Of a stretch of DNA of 64,000 nucleotides, positions 55,234 through 64,000 are shown piece after piece; the first letter of the stretch is position 1, and each line of letters opens with the position of its first letter. A model generated the notes under the pieces. It searched no databases. It saw only the letters and a program-made list of their open reading frames with translations, and was not told where the DNA came from. A program made the translations under genes and the position numbers. Source of the DNA: Luidia sarsii (Eukaryota > Echinodermata > Asteroidea > Paxillosida > Luidiidae); contig OX465102.1 of NCBI GenBank assembly GCA_949987565.1, forward strand, positions 8,544,512 through 8,608,511, given 5' to 3'.

Positions 55234-56328
55234 CTGAAAGGTTAAAGATACACGTACACACATTATTTAATTTGATGTACATGTAAAATGTATAGCTTTA
55301 AATACTTTGGCAAATAACTTTGTTTTGTACTTTTTCGCCGTACACCCCTGGCTAACATGTATAATAGACCCATATCTGATGACGTCAGTTTTGTTTATCA
55401 GCCATCTTGGATTATTGAGCAAGTCACTACTGTTAATAACGTCTTGTCGGCTGTGTATACAACTCCACACGGAATGGTTGTAACAAGTTTCGAGAAACAT
55501 CAGTGACATAAACTTAAAGTACACACAAATATGCTGCGATCACTTCATATCGGGTGAGTAGCAATGAATGTCGGTTGTTTTTCAATGAAAGCTGTTATTG
55601 GTTATTGGTCTCTAGTCTATGTATTCATGTAAAAGTTCAAATAACTTTTGCTTTTGAGATGCTTATAATTATGTACATGTACATGTACATGCTGGAGCTG
55701 GCTTGTAATATTAAGAAAACCTGACTTGTTACTTGAAGCACTGCGTCAAAGTCAGGACAACACCAATGGCACTTCAAAGTTGGTAGAAAGAAGAACTCAA
55801 ACTTGTAGAAGTGTTGAAAAGTGGGCTCCTTCATGTAATGATAAACCAATTTATTAATTTCAAAATTGGCTCAACAGATCATGTAGGATTTGTAATGTAG
55901 CCAACAAAATGCAAACTCAACTGTCAACACCCAGCAAACCCTGAAAAGAAAACAAAACAAAAACAGCAGCAGGCATAGGCCTGAAACAAAAAATAAAAAT
56001 CAACAGTAAAATAAAAGTTCACAAAACCTCCAACACTAGACAATGAAGACTAGGATCCTAGGCCTCTGCAGAATACATGTATGTAGTTTGCCCACGTGTA
56101 TTCTGCAGAGGAATGAATTTTGCTCCAGATGATCATGAGGACATGCTCTTCACAATTGCTTGTTCCTCCGACAAATTTGCACATTTGGACAAAAATCACC
56201 CAAAAGCAGCACCCAAAATAGGTTTGCTTCCGTGTAAACTCTTCGCCTATGAAACTCAAATTTCAAATGTGTAACTTCAAACAAACAGAATATTTTCTGT
56301 TGTTAACAAAAAAAGTGGAGGTCACTTT
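55234..56328. other. Intron of PIN/CXC copy B, nothing else recognised
   Basis: Lies between the last exon and the 56329-56411 exon. A small GTACATGTACATGTAC tract sits at 55673-55690. A CTGCAGAATACATG...ATTCTGCAG inverted pair is at 56067-56107. No ORF was supported. Confidence 0.5.
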
Positions 56329-56411
56329 ACCTGCCAAATAGATAATTCGTAACTGCTCCCCTGGACTGTGTAGACCTGTCATCCAAAGAGTAGACCAGTG
56401 TTGCCTCGTTC
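56329..56411 (-). CDS. PIN/CXC copy B small exon
   Basis: Acceptor CCTTTTAG at 56412; donor GTAAAG at 56323. It encodes NEATLVYSLDDRSTQSRGAV and a short rest. It corresponds to the SEMVYIKDLEAG region of copy A, which is not split there. Confidence 0.6.
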
Positions 56412-56622
56412 CTAAAAGGAATAAAATAGATCTCAAGCAATAAGTGTATGAATAAGTTAATTTTTCACAATGCAGATGTGACAATTATATGTATTACTGT
56501 TGTAGAAATGCACTTCGCACAATTAGGTTTTTCAAAACCCAACTTTAAAAAAGTCTTCAGGTAATTCAATATTCTTCTATTATACAAATGCAAACACTTG
56601 CAGTGGCCTTTTTATCCCTTAC

Positions 56623-56691
56623 CTCCTAGTTGGCAAATAGAAAACCAGTTCTGGGAAATCCTTCTCCAACTTGGCCTTTAATATATCAGAC
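56623..56691 (-). CDS. PIN/CXC copy B small exon
   Basis: Acceptor TTTCCATAG at 56692; donor GTAAGG at 56617. It encodes SDILKAKLEKDFPELVFYLP, matching SSRLKARLRAQFPNLVFHVP of copy A. This conservation confirms a real exon. Confidence 0.8.
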
Positions 56692-56820
56692 CTATGGAAA
56701 AAAAAATCCATTAGTTTAATAACCTAATCCACAGGATCCTGGGATACATTTTTTTTTTGCTTTATGAAACTGCAGCATGAAAGGTACTTTTAGAAGAAAA
56801 GTGGGACCTTTAATGATTAC

Positions 56821-56986
56821 CTCAGGTGAGAGTTCAACATGATCTTCATCTCTAACTGCTTTGACAAACAGTTTTTGTAGTTTTGTCAACAAAAGGACTT
56901 CTTCTGCTTTTATTCTCCTTCGGATTACGTCCTTGCAAAAAGCTTCATAGGCCTTGTCATGGCGAACAACCAAGCTCTGATATCCC
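56821..56986 (-). CDS. PIN/CXC copy B exon
   Basis: Acceptor TTTTGTCTAG at 56987; donor GTAATC at 56815. It encodes a GYQSLVVRHDKAYEAFCKDV segment and LLLTKLQKLFVKAVRDED, parallel to copy A exon 4. Confidence 0.75.
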
Positions 56987-57173
56987 CTAGACAAAAAATG
57001 GATTAAAATAATAAATAGAACCTTGTACATCTGTTAATAATATCAAAAATTACGTGTCAAACATGTGAGTGGATGAATCTGTTTCTGAAACCGAAACAGC
57101 ATTCAAATGTATCCTTACATGTAAGTGTCATATCCAAAATGCACAGGTTTAAAAACTTTAAAACTACACTTAC

Positions 57174-57336
57174 AAGCTTGATGAGTGCCTTCGCCTACGT
57201 GATGGTTCAATTCCGCCTGTGTAGTCCTTGTAGCAGCTTCGATGATAATGGACTTCAAGGCAAGAGCAGCTTTTGTCACGAATATGCTTAAGCACATCCT
57301 CATCAGTCTTCACTTGTGCTGCGTTGCGCAGCAAAC
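57174..57336 (-). CDS. PIN/CXC copy B exon with Cys/His motif
   Basis: Acceptor CATTTTATAG at 57337; donor GTAAGT at 57168. It encodes GLLRNAAQVKTDEDVLKHIR and a VHYHRSCYKDYTGG segment, the partner of copy A exon 3. Upstream sequence to 57640 shows no counterpart of exons 1 and 2, so the 5' end is missing or diverged. Confidence 0.8.
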
Positions 57337-57339
57337 CTA

Positions 57340-57640
57340 TAAAATGATAAATATCACAGAATTCATTGTCAAACAATAATCTGACCTTCCTTTCAAGGTA
57401 AATTAAACAAGACATACACAAATTTGAACTTCTAATCCTTGCTTTGAGAGTGAAAACAAAAATCAAGAAAATCTAAATCGGTAAGTCTCCACGTTGCAAA
57501 AGCATATTTGCAATATTTTATCCTAATACGTACCTGGGTCTTAAGCACTCTAAAAAATAACCCCAAAATTTCCCAATTCACCCCAAAAGGAAGAACATGT
57601 TTCCCTTACCTCCATCATGAGTCAGCGCCTTCATGAGTTA
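57340..57640. other. Junction between PIN/CXC copy B and Polinton relic, no gene
   Basis: AT-rich. No terminal repeat of the Polinton was found here. The boundary between the two units is not resolved. Confidence 0.35.
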
Positions 57641-58830
57641 TCTCGTACACGATGGCCACCAGTGTTTAGCCATTGATCTGCTTTCTTGCAAATGATGCAG
57701 GTTGCTCCGTTAAAATGTCGAATACGTTTGTATAAAACGATTGACAGGTTGACAGGATCAAGATTCCTTCGTAAGTAAATGGGCCGACACCAAGACGGCT
57801 GGTCACCGCACTAAATACGAGAGCGACTTTGGTCTTATCCACCGACTGCGAGGCTCGCTCGTGGTATTCATCTACATAGGCACTTAGGGAACATATCGGA
57901 TCCATTCCAAAAGCAAACAGGCATGATCGTATTGACTCGGCCAGTCTTTCTCACATCCCTCACATCCTAGCTGTTCCTGTGCTTCGTAGGTTAGGCTTAA
58001 AATCCGGTCGGTAACGATACTAACGATCCTGGTAAGGATTCTCTTCACTGACTTGCAGTCGGCAATGTACTCGTCGTCATCGGTGCATCTGTCTAAAAAC
58101 ATGAAACAGGAATCGGGAAAAAAATGGTGTATCACTGAATGTATACTGTAGATATAGTCTATGGCTGCGGATATGTTGGCACCCTGCTTCGCCAACTGCT
58201 TCCATATGTCAGATTCAGTCCGTTCTTTCTAGCCAGTAGTTTGGAGGTAACCTCTTTCACGTAGTATTCTCGTAGATTTACAAAGACTCGTCCCTTGGAG
58301 CGTTTTACAACAGCATAATGCTCACCTCCGATGTGGAATCCCACGGCGTTCTTCTCGTTGGTCTCCTGGTCGGGGTCGGGGTTGAACTTTCTCTTCAGTC
58401 CTTGCTTCCCCTTGATGAACTGCGGTGCCGTGTAGTCGACTGGTGCAGAGGTAGAGGTCTTCTGGTTGTCTCTCTGTGTCTTGGGGACACCATTTGTGAG
58501 TTCCGCCATCGCAGTTTGAAGGATGTCGGGTGCGGGTCCAGATTCACGATGTGTCGGCACAGTGTCAGGAATGGACCACACGCTCTCTCGGGTGAAGATG
58601 TTGTAGTAGTAGGGTCTCGCCATCGTAGAGCTGAAACCCTCACGCCATCCTCTCTTGACTTGCTCGTGCGTAAGTTTTTTTTCACGCAGTCGAATAGACC
58701 AGCCACCACAGAATCCCGAGGAAAGAAGAAAACGTGTCAATGGGAATTTGTAATTTTGGAAGTTCACCCATTTTCTGATAGAAAAAAATAGTACGATCGT
58801 AACGTTCGACGTGGGGTCCACCCTCAGCAA
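57640..58830 (-). pseudogene. Polinton-associated WW + PC4-like + Cys/His protein
   Basis: The frame 58159-58830 contains a WW-domain pattern: GWREGF, then PYYYN, then TRESVW..P (two Trp, the Tyr pair, the final Pro). A polar linker follows, and then a segment from FHIGGEHYAVV through VNLREYYVKE to NGLNLT that resembles the PC4 (p15) single-strand DNA-binding fold. A frameshift near 58190 passes into 57884-58195, which includes a CEGCEKDWPSQYDHAC zinc-like motif. Another break near 57895 leads to 57666-57905. Both unknown parts probably belong to the same protein. WW domains bind proline motifs; PC4 binds DNA. The combination would suit a virion or replication accessory protein, but that is inference. 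Confidence 0.6.
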
Positions 58831-59060
58831 ACATCGGCGTAGAAATGATGTCCACCTCCTCTCATTCCACCCCTTTTAAAGACCGGTAACTTAATCCCTA
58901 AACAATGGTACAAGACGAGACTTGTCCGAACCCATATTTAGCTTAGATTACGTCATTGTAGTATTCGGATTGGTGACGTCATTGGATTGTTTTAAACGTT
59001 GGACTTTATTGTTATAAACCACAAACAATTGTACAGTTTTTACATTATTTATATTTTTAA
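58831..59060. other. Spacer upstream of the WW/PC4 gene
   Basis: Short AT-rich region with TGACGTCA near 58975. It probably contains the promoter of the Polinton gene. It ends at the 3' end of PLE-5. Confidence 0.35.
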
Positions 59061-60395
59061 GGTGATATACAAAAATGTTGCAAACTGCTTACTGACTAAA
59101 ATTACCAAAATGTAAATCTTAAAATTTAGTGGGCCTGACGTTTCGATCGTAGCAGGACCTTTCTCAAAGGCAGAGTGACAAGGACAAAACAGATACATGT
59201 ACACATAGGAAGGGGGGGAGAGTGAATAGGATACGGATGAGAAACAAAGGACAAAGAGTGAAGCTGGTAGGGAGAGATCAAAGGGAAGGGCAAGCGGTGG
59301 GGTAGGGATTAGTGAGAGGAGGGGGAAAGATCAAAGAGAAGGGCAAGGAGTGGGGTAGGGATTAGTGACAAGAAGGGGAAAGATCAAAGAGAGAAGGACT
59401 GAACACAAAAGAAGGATTATCAGAAAGCTGCATGGTGTTAGTCATTACCCTCATGGATGTTGAGACCATGTGGTTGAATAGTCCGAAGACGCTTCATCCA
59501 CGGTGACCAAGTGATTCTATGCCCAGTACACTCATATCTGATATCGAATGATCAGGAAGATTGAAGTGATACCCAACAGGGGTTTCCATTTTACCGGTTT
59601 TGATAGTAGACCTATGGCCATAGATCCGTTTTTTGAGGGTGTTTTTGGTCTCGCCAACATACTGAATATTACAAACTCTACAAGAGATGAGGTATATGAT
59701 GTTTGAGGTAGTGCACGTGATAGAGCCATAGGTCGTGTGGGTAGTTCCAGAAGACTGACCATTGAAAAAGTGTATTTCCTTGACATGTGTCTTGCAAACA
59801 ATGCATTTCGAGGTACACTTGGGGGAACCTCTGCTCGGACAATTAAGTCACGCAGGTTACGGGGGCGCCTGAAAGCCAAAACAGGCGAATTAGGAATGGC
59901 TTCAGGCCAGACGATCTGAAGTGTGGAGAATATGGTGGTTTTCCTTAGTTATCTTCCTGAGAGGAGGAAGAGAAGGGTGGTAGGAAGTAACTAAGGGAAC
60001 CTTGGGTTTGTCCTTGGGACCTGGTGGCTTTTGTTTTAGTGCCGAACCTCTGGGAATGGAATAGACTTTAGCAATTGAGTTCTTCACTTGGCGAGAACTA
60101 TAGCCTCTATCAACCAAGTTATGGCGTGTATGGCGGCGAAAGTCAGACTCATTGGAACATATGCGCCTCAATCTGAAGGACTGGCTGTAAGCTATACCAG
60201 TCTTACAGTGTCTAGGGTGACAACTGGAGGAATGGAGATATTGATGAGTCAGTAGTAAGTGTATTGAGGTCTTTCCGGACGGTGACGTCCAGAAAGTGGG
60301 TCTGCTGGAGAGACTGCTCCCATGTGACTTTGATAGTCCTATGGAAGGAATTGATGTGGTCAAAGAAAGCATTATATTTTTAGATTATAAATGTT
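59061..60395 (-). mobile_element. Penelope-like element PLE-5, RT end plus GIY-YIG endonuclease
   Basis: The most complete Penelope copy in the window. On minus it has the RT C-terminus (SKPTDTHQYL-type start lost, then SSSCHPRHCKTGIAYSQSFR, LRRICSNESDFRRHT, 59902-60372). The basic linker, a KCTSKCIVCKTH zinc-like motif and the GIY-YIG core follow (NIIYLISCRVCNIQYVGETK near 59650-59710, GHRSTIKTGKMETPVGYHF), then the tail with MKRLRTIQPHGLNI. The 3' region has the C/T-rich tandem block, the GGTCCTGCTACGATCGAAAC hairpin and ends GATATACAAAAATGTTGC. RT N-terminus and palm are missing, and frameshifts occur. It is inserted within the Polinton. Confidence 0.88.
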
Positions 60396-60483
60396 TTTTA
60401 TATTATTAAGAAAGAAAGAAACAAGTACATTTTACAAAACTTCCAAATGTTGATTCATTTAAACAATGACCTTGAAATCTGTC

Positions 60484-61187
60484 TTAACCACTTCGCGCCG
60501 GGACCTCCGAATCCGGAGGTCAATTGGATTGCCTTTGCAACGGGGCCCTCCGAATCCGGGCACCACTATTGTCCACATTCTAAACAAAGACTCTTTTCAG
60601 CTTAGAACAAAGCAATATGAATCAGTACAAAGACCCTTTTTGACGCACGTTGCCACATGAAATGCAAGATTAGCAGCAGTAATTGTGCAATTGTGGGACT
60701 TTTACTGTGGAGGATCGAGGGATACCGCGCTGCAGCTGAAAGCACGCGGGGGACATTGTCTTTGCATGCCACACAGCCCAACGGTCGTCGGTCTGCCATT
60801 GGAATTCCCCCCACATTCTTTACCGTAATCTGTACGCTCGTTTGTGGCCGACCACCTCGAAGATTTGACTGCCTGGAGTGGAGGCTGGAGTCTGCGGTCA
60901 GGGATTGTCAGCAGCGTACACGCACCCACACACACACGTCCGTTACGGTCCATTGACGACGCACAAAGGGCCCTTTTTCGAACGGATAATCTCTTGACAG
61001 AGGCCACAACGACATCCTAATTGTGCCAGGTTTTACTCTCTTGTACCCATAGTATACCCTTATTGATTTATTTCACAGAAATATATTGTTCCGATTGTTT
61101 TAGCAAGATTTTAAAATGATGCATTGTTCAAAAACCCCCGTATGGCGGTCATCGGCGCTGAAAAACCCCCCGGCGCGAAGTGGTTAA
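60484..61187. mobile_element. piggyBac-type non-autonomous element (MITE)
   Basis: Flanked by TTAA at 60484-60487 and 61184-61187, the duplicated target of piggyBac elements. The ends are CCACTTCGCGCCGGG (60488-60502) and its exact reverse complement (61169-61183). CCTCCGAATCCGG is repeated near the left end (60504-60515 and 60546-60557). About 696 bases long without a transposase. It sits just after the Polinton protease. Confidence 0.92.
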
Positions 61188-61202
61188 GACAAATGATTTG
61201 TC

Positions 61203-61651
61203 ATAAACTAAAGTCTTATGAAATCATTTACTGTCATATCATTGTCCATTTTATCAGAAGAAAATAAACGCGTAATCTCGGTCATGCTCAATCAACGGCA
61301 TCGATGGAGCAAGAAGAATATGGTGTACTGTCCACATACAGCTGATAGAGGGCCCTGTAGAGGTCGGTGGCTGTAGTCTGTTGAGGAAGCGTTCTTCTTC
61401 AGAAAGCTTTTAACTTGCGGTAGCGACAGTTTCTGTCCGTACGAATCGAAATATTCGCCCTCTCCATTCTGGGTGATGTATATGGCCACCCAGTGCTGGC
61501 CAGGTTTGTCGGATGGATCCGTATTGACGACGAAAGCGCTTGGACGAGGCACGTGCCGCGTGGGAAGTTTGTCGCAGGCAAATACTCCTCTGAAGTAATG
61601 TTTGGTGAAACGATCCTGTTTTAATATACGAGCGATCTCCAGACTATCCAT
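61203..61651 (-). pseudogene. Polinton adenain-like cysteine protease
   Basis: 119 codons to TGA 61292, then the same frame continues about 30 codons to a TAG/TAA near 61203, so a nonsense codon truncates the enzyme. Motifs of the adenovirus-type protease are in order: HWVAIYI (His), EYFDSYG (Asp/Glu), SAVCGQYTIFFL (Cys). Such enzymes mature capsid proteins, and in Polintons the gene lies next to the capsid genes, as here, 12 bases from the capsid stop. All three catalytic residues lie before the stop. Confidence 0.88.
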
Positions 61652-61662
61652 CGATGGTTATT

Positions 61663-62391
61663 TTAGCTCCAGTAGTCAAAGATGATGTTGCGTGCCTGGT
61701 CTATTTCTAAAATGTTGTTAAACTCCGTGTAGATGATGACGTTGATGGTTTTCTGTAGAGGGGAAGCAAAGTGCATGTCCAGACGGAGGTTGCCGCGTTT
61801 GACCAGATTAAAATGTCCCCCTGCGTACAGTGCGTGCCCACCGGGAAAGTCCTCGCGACTGATGGTGTTGCCTTCATCCTGATACATTTAATCAGTTCCA
61901 GAAAAGAGATTTGGTAGGTTCTGACGAAGTTCCCTCCTGATTGCTGATCATACGTAGTCAAGGGAGTATAGGGGATCTGTTCTCCGTCTACCTGAACAGT
62001 CAGGTAATTGACGTTCATATGCTGAAAGTTGAAGGGGTTTTTCCCCTGGCGACCGTTGAAGGCCTCGTTGGTCACACACCCCACTACGATGCGGGATGGA
62101 AGTTGCCCGAGGAAGATGTGGTCTTGAGTCAGGGTTAAATTACCCCGGGGGACGGACACCATCTTGCATCTTGCACATGATGCGTTTGAGTGGGTACTTG
62201 GCTGTGCCTTCATGTGTCCCAGCATAACCGCCGAGCTGACTTTCCACCTTGCGGACGAACACCGACGCATCTTGAATCACTACTTTGTAGGAAGGGTTGG
62301 CGCCGGCAGGCGATTTTTTTCCCGTACCACACGCTGGATATGGGTCGACAATACAGCGCTCCAATTGGTCTGTTGCTAATGCATTGTGCAT
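61663..62391 (-). pseudogene. Polinton major capsid-type protein, C-terminal half, two frameshifts
   Basis: Three overlapping minus frames (62140-62391, 61707-62270, 61663-61887) each carry part of one protein. The middle one has DHIFLGQLPSRIVVG and NPFNFQHMNVNYL, which I recognise from invertebrate Polinton capsid proteins of the double jelly-roll class. The last has NLRLDMHFASPL and an ending rich in I, E and D. Frame changes lie near 62160 and 61890. The N-terminal half is not in this stretch: the frame opens at LERCIVDPYPAC with no upstream match. Not intact. Confidence 0.8.
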
Positions 62392-62395
62392 TATA

Positions 62396-63239
62396 GGTCA
62401 TGCAAGCACGATAGCTTTTCACGACACCACACGTACATGTACACACATGTACACGACGAGACTGAGCGCTGAATACATGTACACACAGAACCTGCACGTG
62501 TGTACGTCCTCGGAGCGCTGAATACAAAGGACATATACGGGTGAACAGTGCTATAGCTATGCAGAGCTATACGTGCACCGTGCCACTTCAACGAAATACT
62601 GTACATGTACATGTACCTGCAGTCAGCAGTCCTAAATGAGAACAAATTTTGTCTTGAACCTACATGCTATCTTGAAAAACAATTCTCAGCAAATGCTTCA
62701 CTGGTGGAAAACATTTAATTGCAAACTAGTGTGTATCCTTTTGGGATTTTTTTTTTTTTTTGGAGGGGGTGGGGTCGGCAAATGCCCCGTAGAACAGGAT
62801 ACACTCCAATACCTCAAACCATGGAGGAAGGAAATGCTCAGACCATGCTGAGACAGAATATGAAGCATGTGACTGTGCACAATTCAGTTGAATTTTATTA
62901 CATTACCGTACTTTTTTGTGTCCTATTCTAAAATTATCACACATCAAACCACAGTAAAACAAAAGCTTAAATACTTTACCGTTGCTTTCTCCTGTTTCAT
63001 GTCCATCAACTACGTTTTTTAAATGATACGATTTCCTGTTGAAAACATTGTGTTGCTGCCCCCAAACCCCCCCCCCCCCCCCAAACCACGATACAGCACT
63101 TGAGTGAGCTGTGAAAATGTGAACAAGAGACAGGGCCGCTTATATCTGAATGTTTTTTAATTTTCAAATCCCCGGGCCCAACATTTTAATGTCATGTACC
63201 TACCCACAAACTTTAAAAGGTTAAAAGAATCATTAGCTT
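62396..63239. other. No gene; TACATGTA-rich and simple sequence
   Basis: 62400-62620 has many ACATGTACA words and GAGCGCTGAATAC twice (62460-62525). 62745-62770 has a T run followed by a G run, and 63065-63083 a C run. CCATGGAGGAAGGAAA occurs at 62819. No supported ORF was seen. Confidence 0.45.
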
Positions 63240-64000
63240 TTCCGTTCCATACGGAAAAGCTATTGTTCTTGTTCTGATTTTTTAGCTTTTCCGCCGCGTA
63301 GCGGAAAAGCTATTGTTCTTGTTCTGATTTTTTTTTTTTCTTCTTCTTCTTCTTCTTCTGGTCGGAATAATCCCATAGACTTTGTACAGGGTTTTTCTCC
63401 ACGGCACTTTTGCCATTGAACACACTTGGTTTTTTTTCAAACTTTGCAAATGCATAGAGCCTATGTTGAGCTAGTGCACAGTTGTCTTAGAATTGTCATG
63501 ACGTCATCATGTGTCACGTGACAGTGCTTTAAAGGGGCAAATTTCAAACTCCATTTTCAGCAAAAATGCAATTTCGTTTGGTTTCAATTTTACACTATAT
63601 CTAAGTTGGGAAAAGGTGTATCCAAAAATTGCCCTCATTTGATCGTGACGTCATCTCATGAATATTAATGAGGTCATAAACTTTTAAGATTTTAACATTC
63701 AATTGAGCATATTTGGCCAACGGAGCAAGATTTTTTTCATTTCTTCGATTATATCTATTGGGGATGTAGTTTAAAAACACCCTCCGGGGCCAAAATGCCA
63801 TATGACGCAATCGTGACGTCATCAAAATGCGTGTTTTTAAAACGCATATTTGCCAAAGGTCAATCGCCTCGAAACTTGGTGGGCATTCAGCTATTGGGCT
63901 AGACATTCTAAATCCTGAGTTTGGAAGCAATTGACCATTGTTCAGAATTATTATGATTTTTTGAAAAATATAATGATGTCCCATACACTTTGTGCACAAA
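63240..64000 (+). repeat. Dispersed repeat family R, copy 3 (inverted), runs off the window
   Basis: Reverse orientation relative to copies 1 and 2. It starts with two CTTTTCCG...CGGAAAAGCTATTGTTCTTG hairpins (63237-63318), a (TTC)n tract, CACGTGACAGTGCTTTAAAG, and TGATCGTGACGTCATCTCATGAA. It continues to CAATTGACCATTGTTCAGAA and GTCCCATACACTTTGTGC at the edge. The tRNA-like end would lie outside the window. Confidence 0.8.

Larger units (their letters stand above)
51706..57336 (-). pseudogene. PIN/CXC gene copy B: spliced FEN1-like nuclease gene, frameshifted
   Basis: Exons placed by splice signals: 57174-57336, 56821-56986, 56623-56691, 56329-56411 and 51706-55233. The order of coding blocks equals copy A, except that two small exons (56623-56691, 56329-56411) correspond to sequence fused into the last exon of A, and the two first exons of A have no visible partner. 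Because introns are kept, the two copies arose by DNA-level duplication, not by retroposition. Divergence is high (about half the residues differ by eye in the nuclease part), so the copying is old or both belong to different subfamilies. Frame breaks near 54820, 54020, 53740 and 53565 suggest a pseudogene. Directly upstream on the same strand is the Polinton relic. Confidence 0.75.
57640..62395 (-). mobile_element. Polinton/Maverick relic
   Basis: A self-synthesising virus-like DNA transposon, represented by three minus-strand genes: a major capsid-type protein (61663-62391), an adenain-like protease (61203-61651) and a WW/PC4-like protein with a zinc motif (about 57640-58830). The order capsid then protease is normal for Polintons. 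DNA polymerase B, integrase, ATPase and penton genes and the long terminal repeats are not in the window. It is interrupted by a piggyBac MITE and a Penelope element, and every gene has frame damage. Confidence 0.85.

Noticed and set aside
60657..61007. ORFs inside the piggyBac MITE
   Set aside because: No transposase motifs (no DDD or Cys-rich tail), and both strands are open over the same interval.

Overview
This window is repeat-dense, intron-containing animal DNA. No bacterial operons, rRNA or intact tRNA genes are visible. The repeat repertoire (Polinton, Penelope-like elements with GIY-YIG, Ty3/gypsy, CR1/L2-like and L1-like LINEs, Helitron, metazoan CACTA/EnSpm, piggyBac MITE, THAP transposons) and the many TACATGTA-rich tracts suggest a marine invertebrate, perhaps a non-vertebrate deuterostome. 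I cannot name the species. Nearly every coding region looks mobile or multi-copy, and most carry frameshifts, nonsense codons or internal deletions. No conventional single-copy housekeeping gene was recognised.

Layout. 1-1.95 kb: gypsy pol on minus, running off the window. 2.0-3.4 kb: C2H2 zinc-finger gene exons on minus. 4.0-29.4 kb: a stretch bounded by an inverted 14-bp terminal sequence (one mismatch) and by two subterminal arrays rich in ACGTC/GACGTC. Inside it lie a broken CACTA/EnSpm transposase (minus, 23.4-25.6 kb), a spliced DUF4806-like gene (minus, 8.5-11.9 kb and perhaps to 21 kb), a spliced gene encoding a FEN1/XPG-like PIN nuclease plus a tesmin/TSO1-type CXC domain (plus, 12.5-19.0 kb, copy A), and nested Penelope, LINE and MITE insertions. 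29.5-34.2 kb: a second gypsy relic, a THAP element, and an LTR-like region with a tRNA-type primer-binding site. 34.2-40.65 kb: a CR1/L2-like LINE on minus, split by a 3.57-kb insertion. 40.7-46 kb: a gag relic, an SGNH-hydrolase pseudogene with a pentapeptide minisatellite, and a PHD-finger fragment. 46.9-51.4 kb: a MITE, a Helitron Rep fragment and a THAP element with inverted ends. 51.7-57.3 kb: a second, diverged and also broken copy of the PIN/CXC gene (copy B, minus). 57.6-62.4 kb: a Polinton relic (minus) with capsid, adenain-like protease and WW/PC4-like genes, invaded by a Penelope element and a piggyBac MITE. 63.2-64 kb: a third copy of the 6-8 kb repeat family.

Main inference. CACTA elements encode a transposase and a second DNA-binding protein that recognises subterminal repeats. 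If the 4.0 and 29.4 kb ends belong together, this is a giant (about 25.4 kb) CACTA-like element. It would carry a transposase, a DUF4806-like protein and the PIN/CXC nuclease. Copy B shares the exon order of copy A, which shows the PIN/CXC gene spreads as intron-bearing DNA. This is a hypothesis: boundaries, target duplication and element membership need comparison with other copies in the genome.
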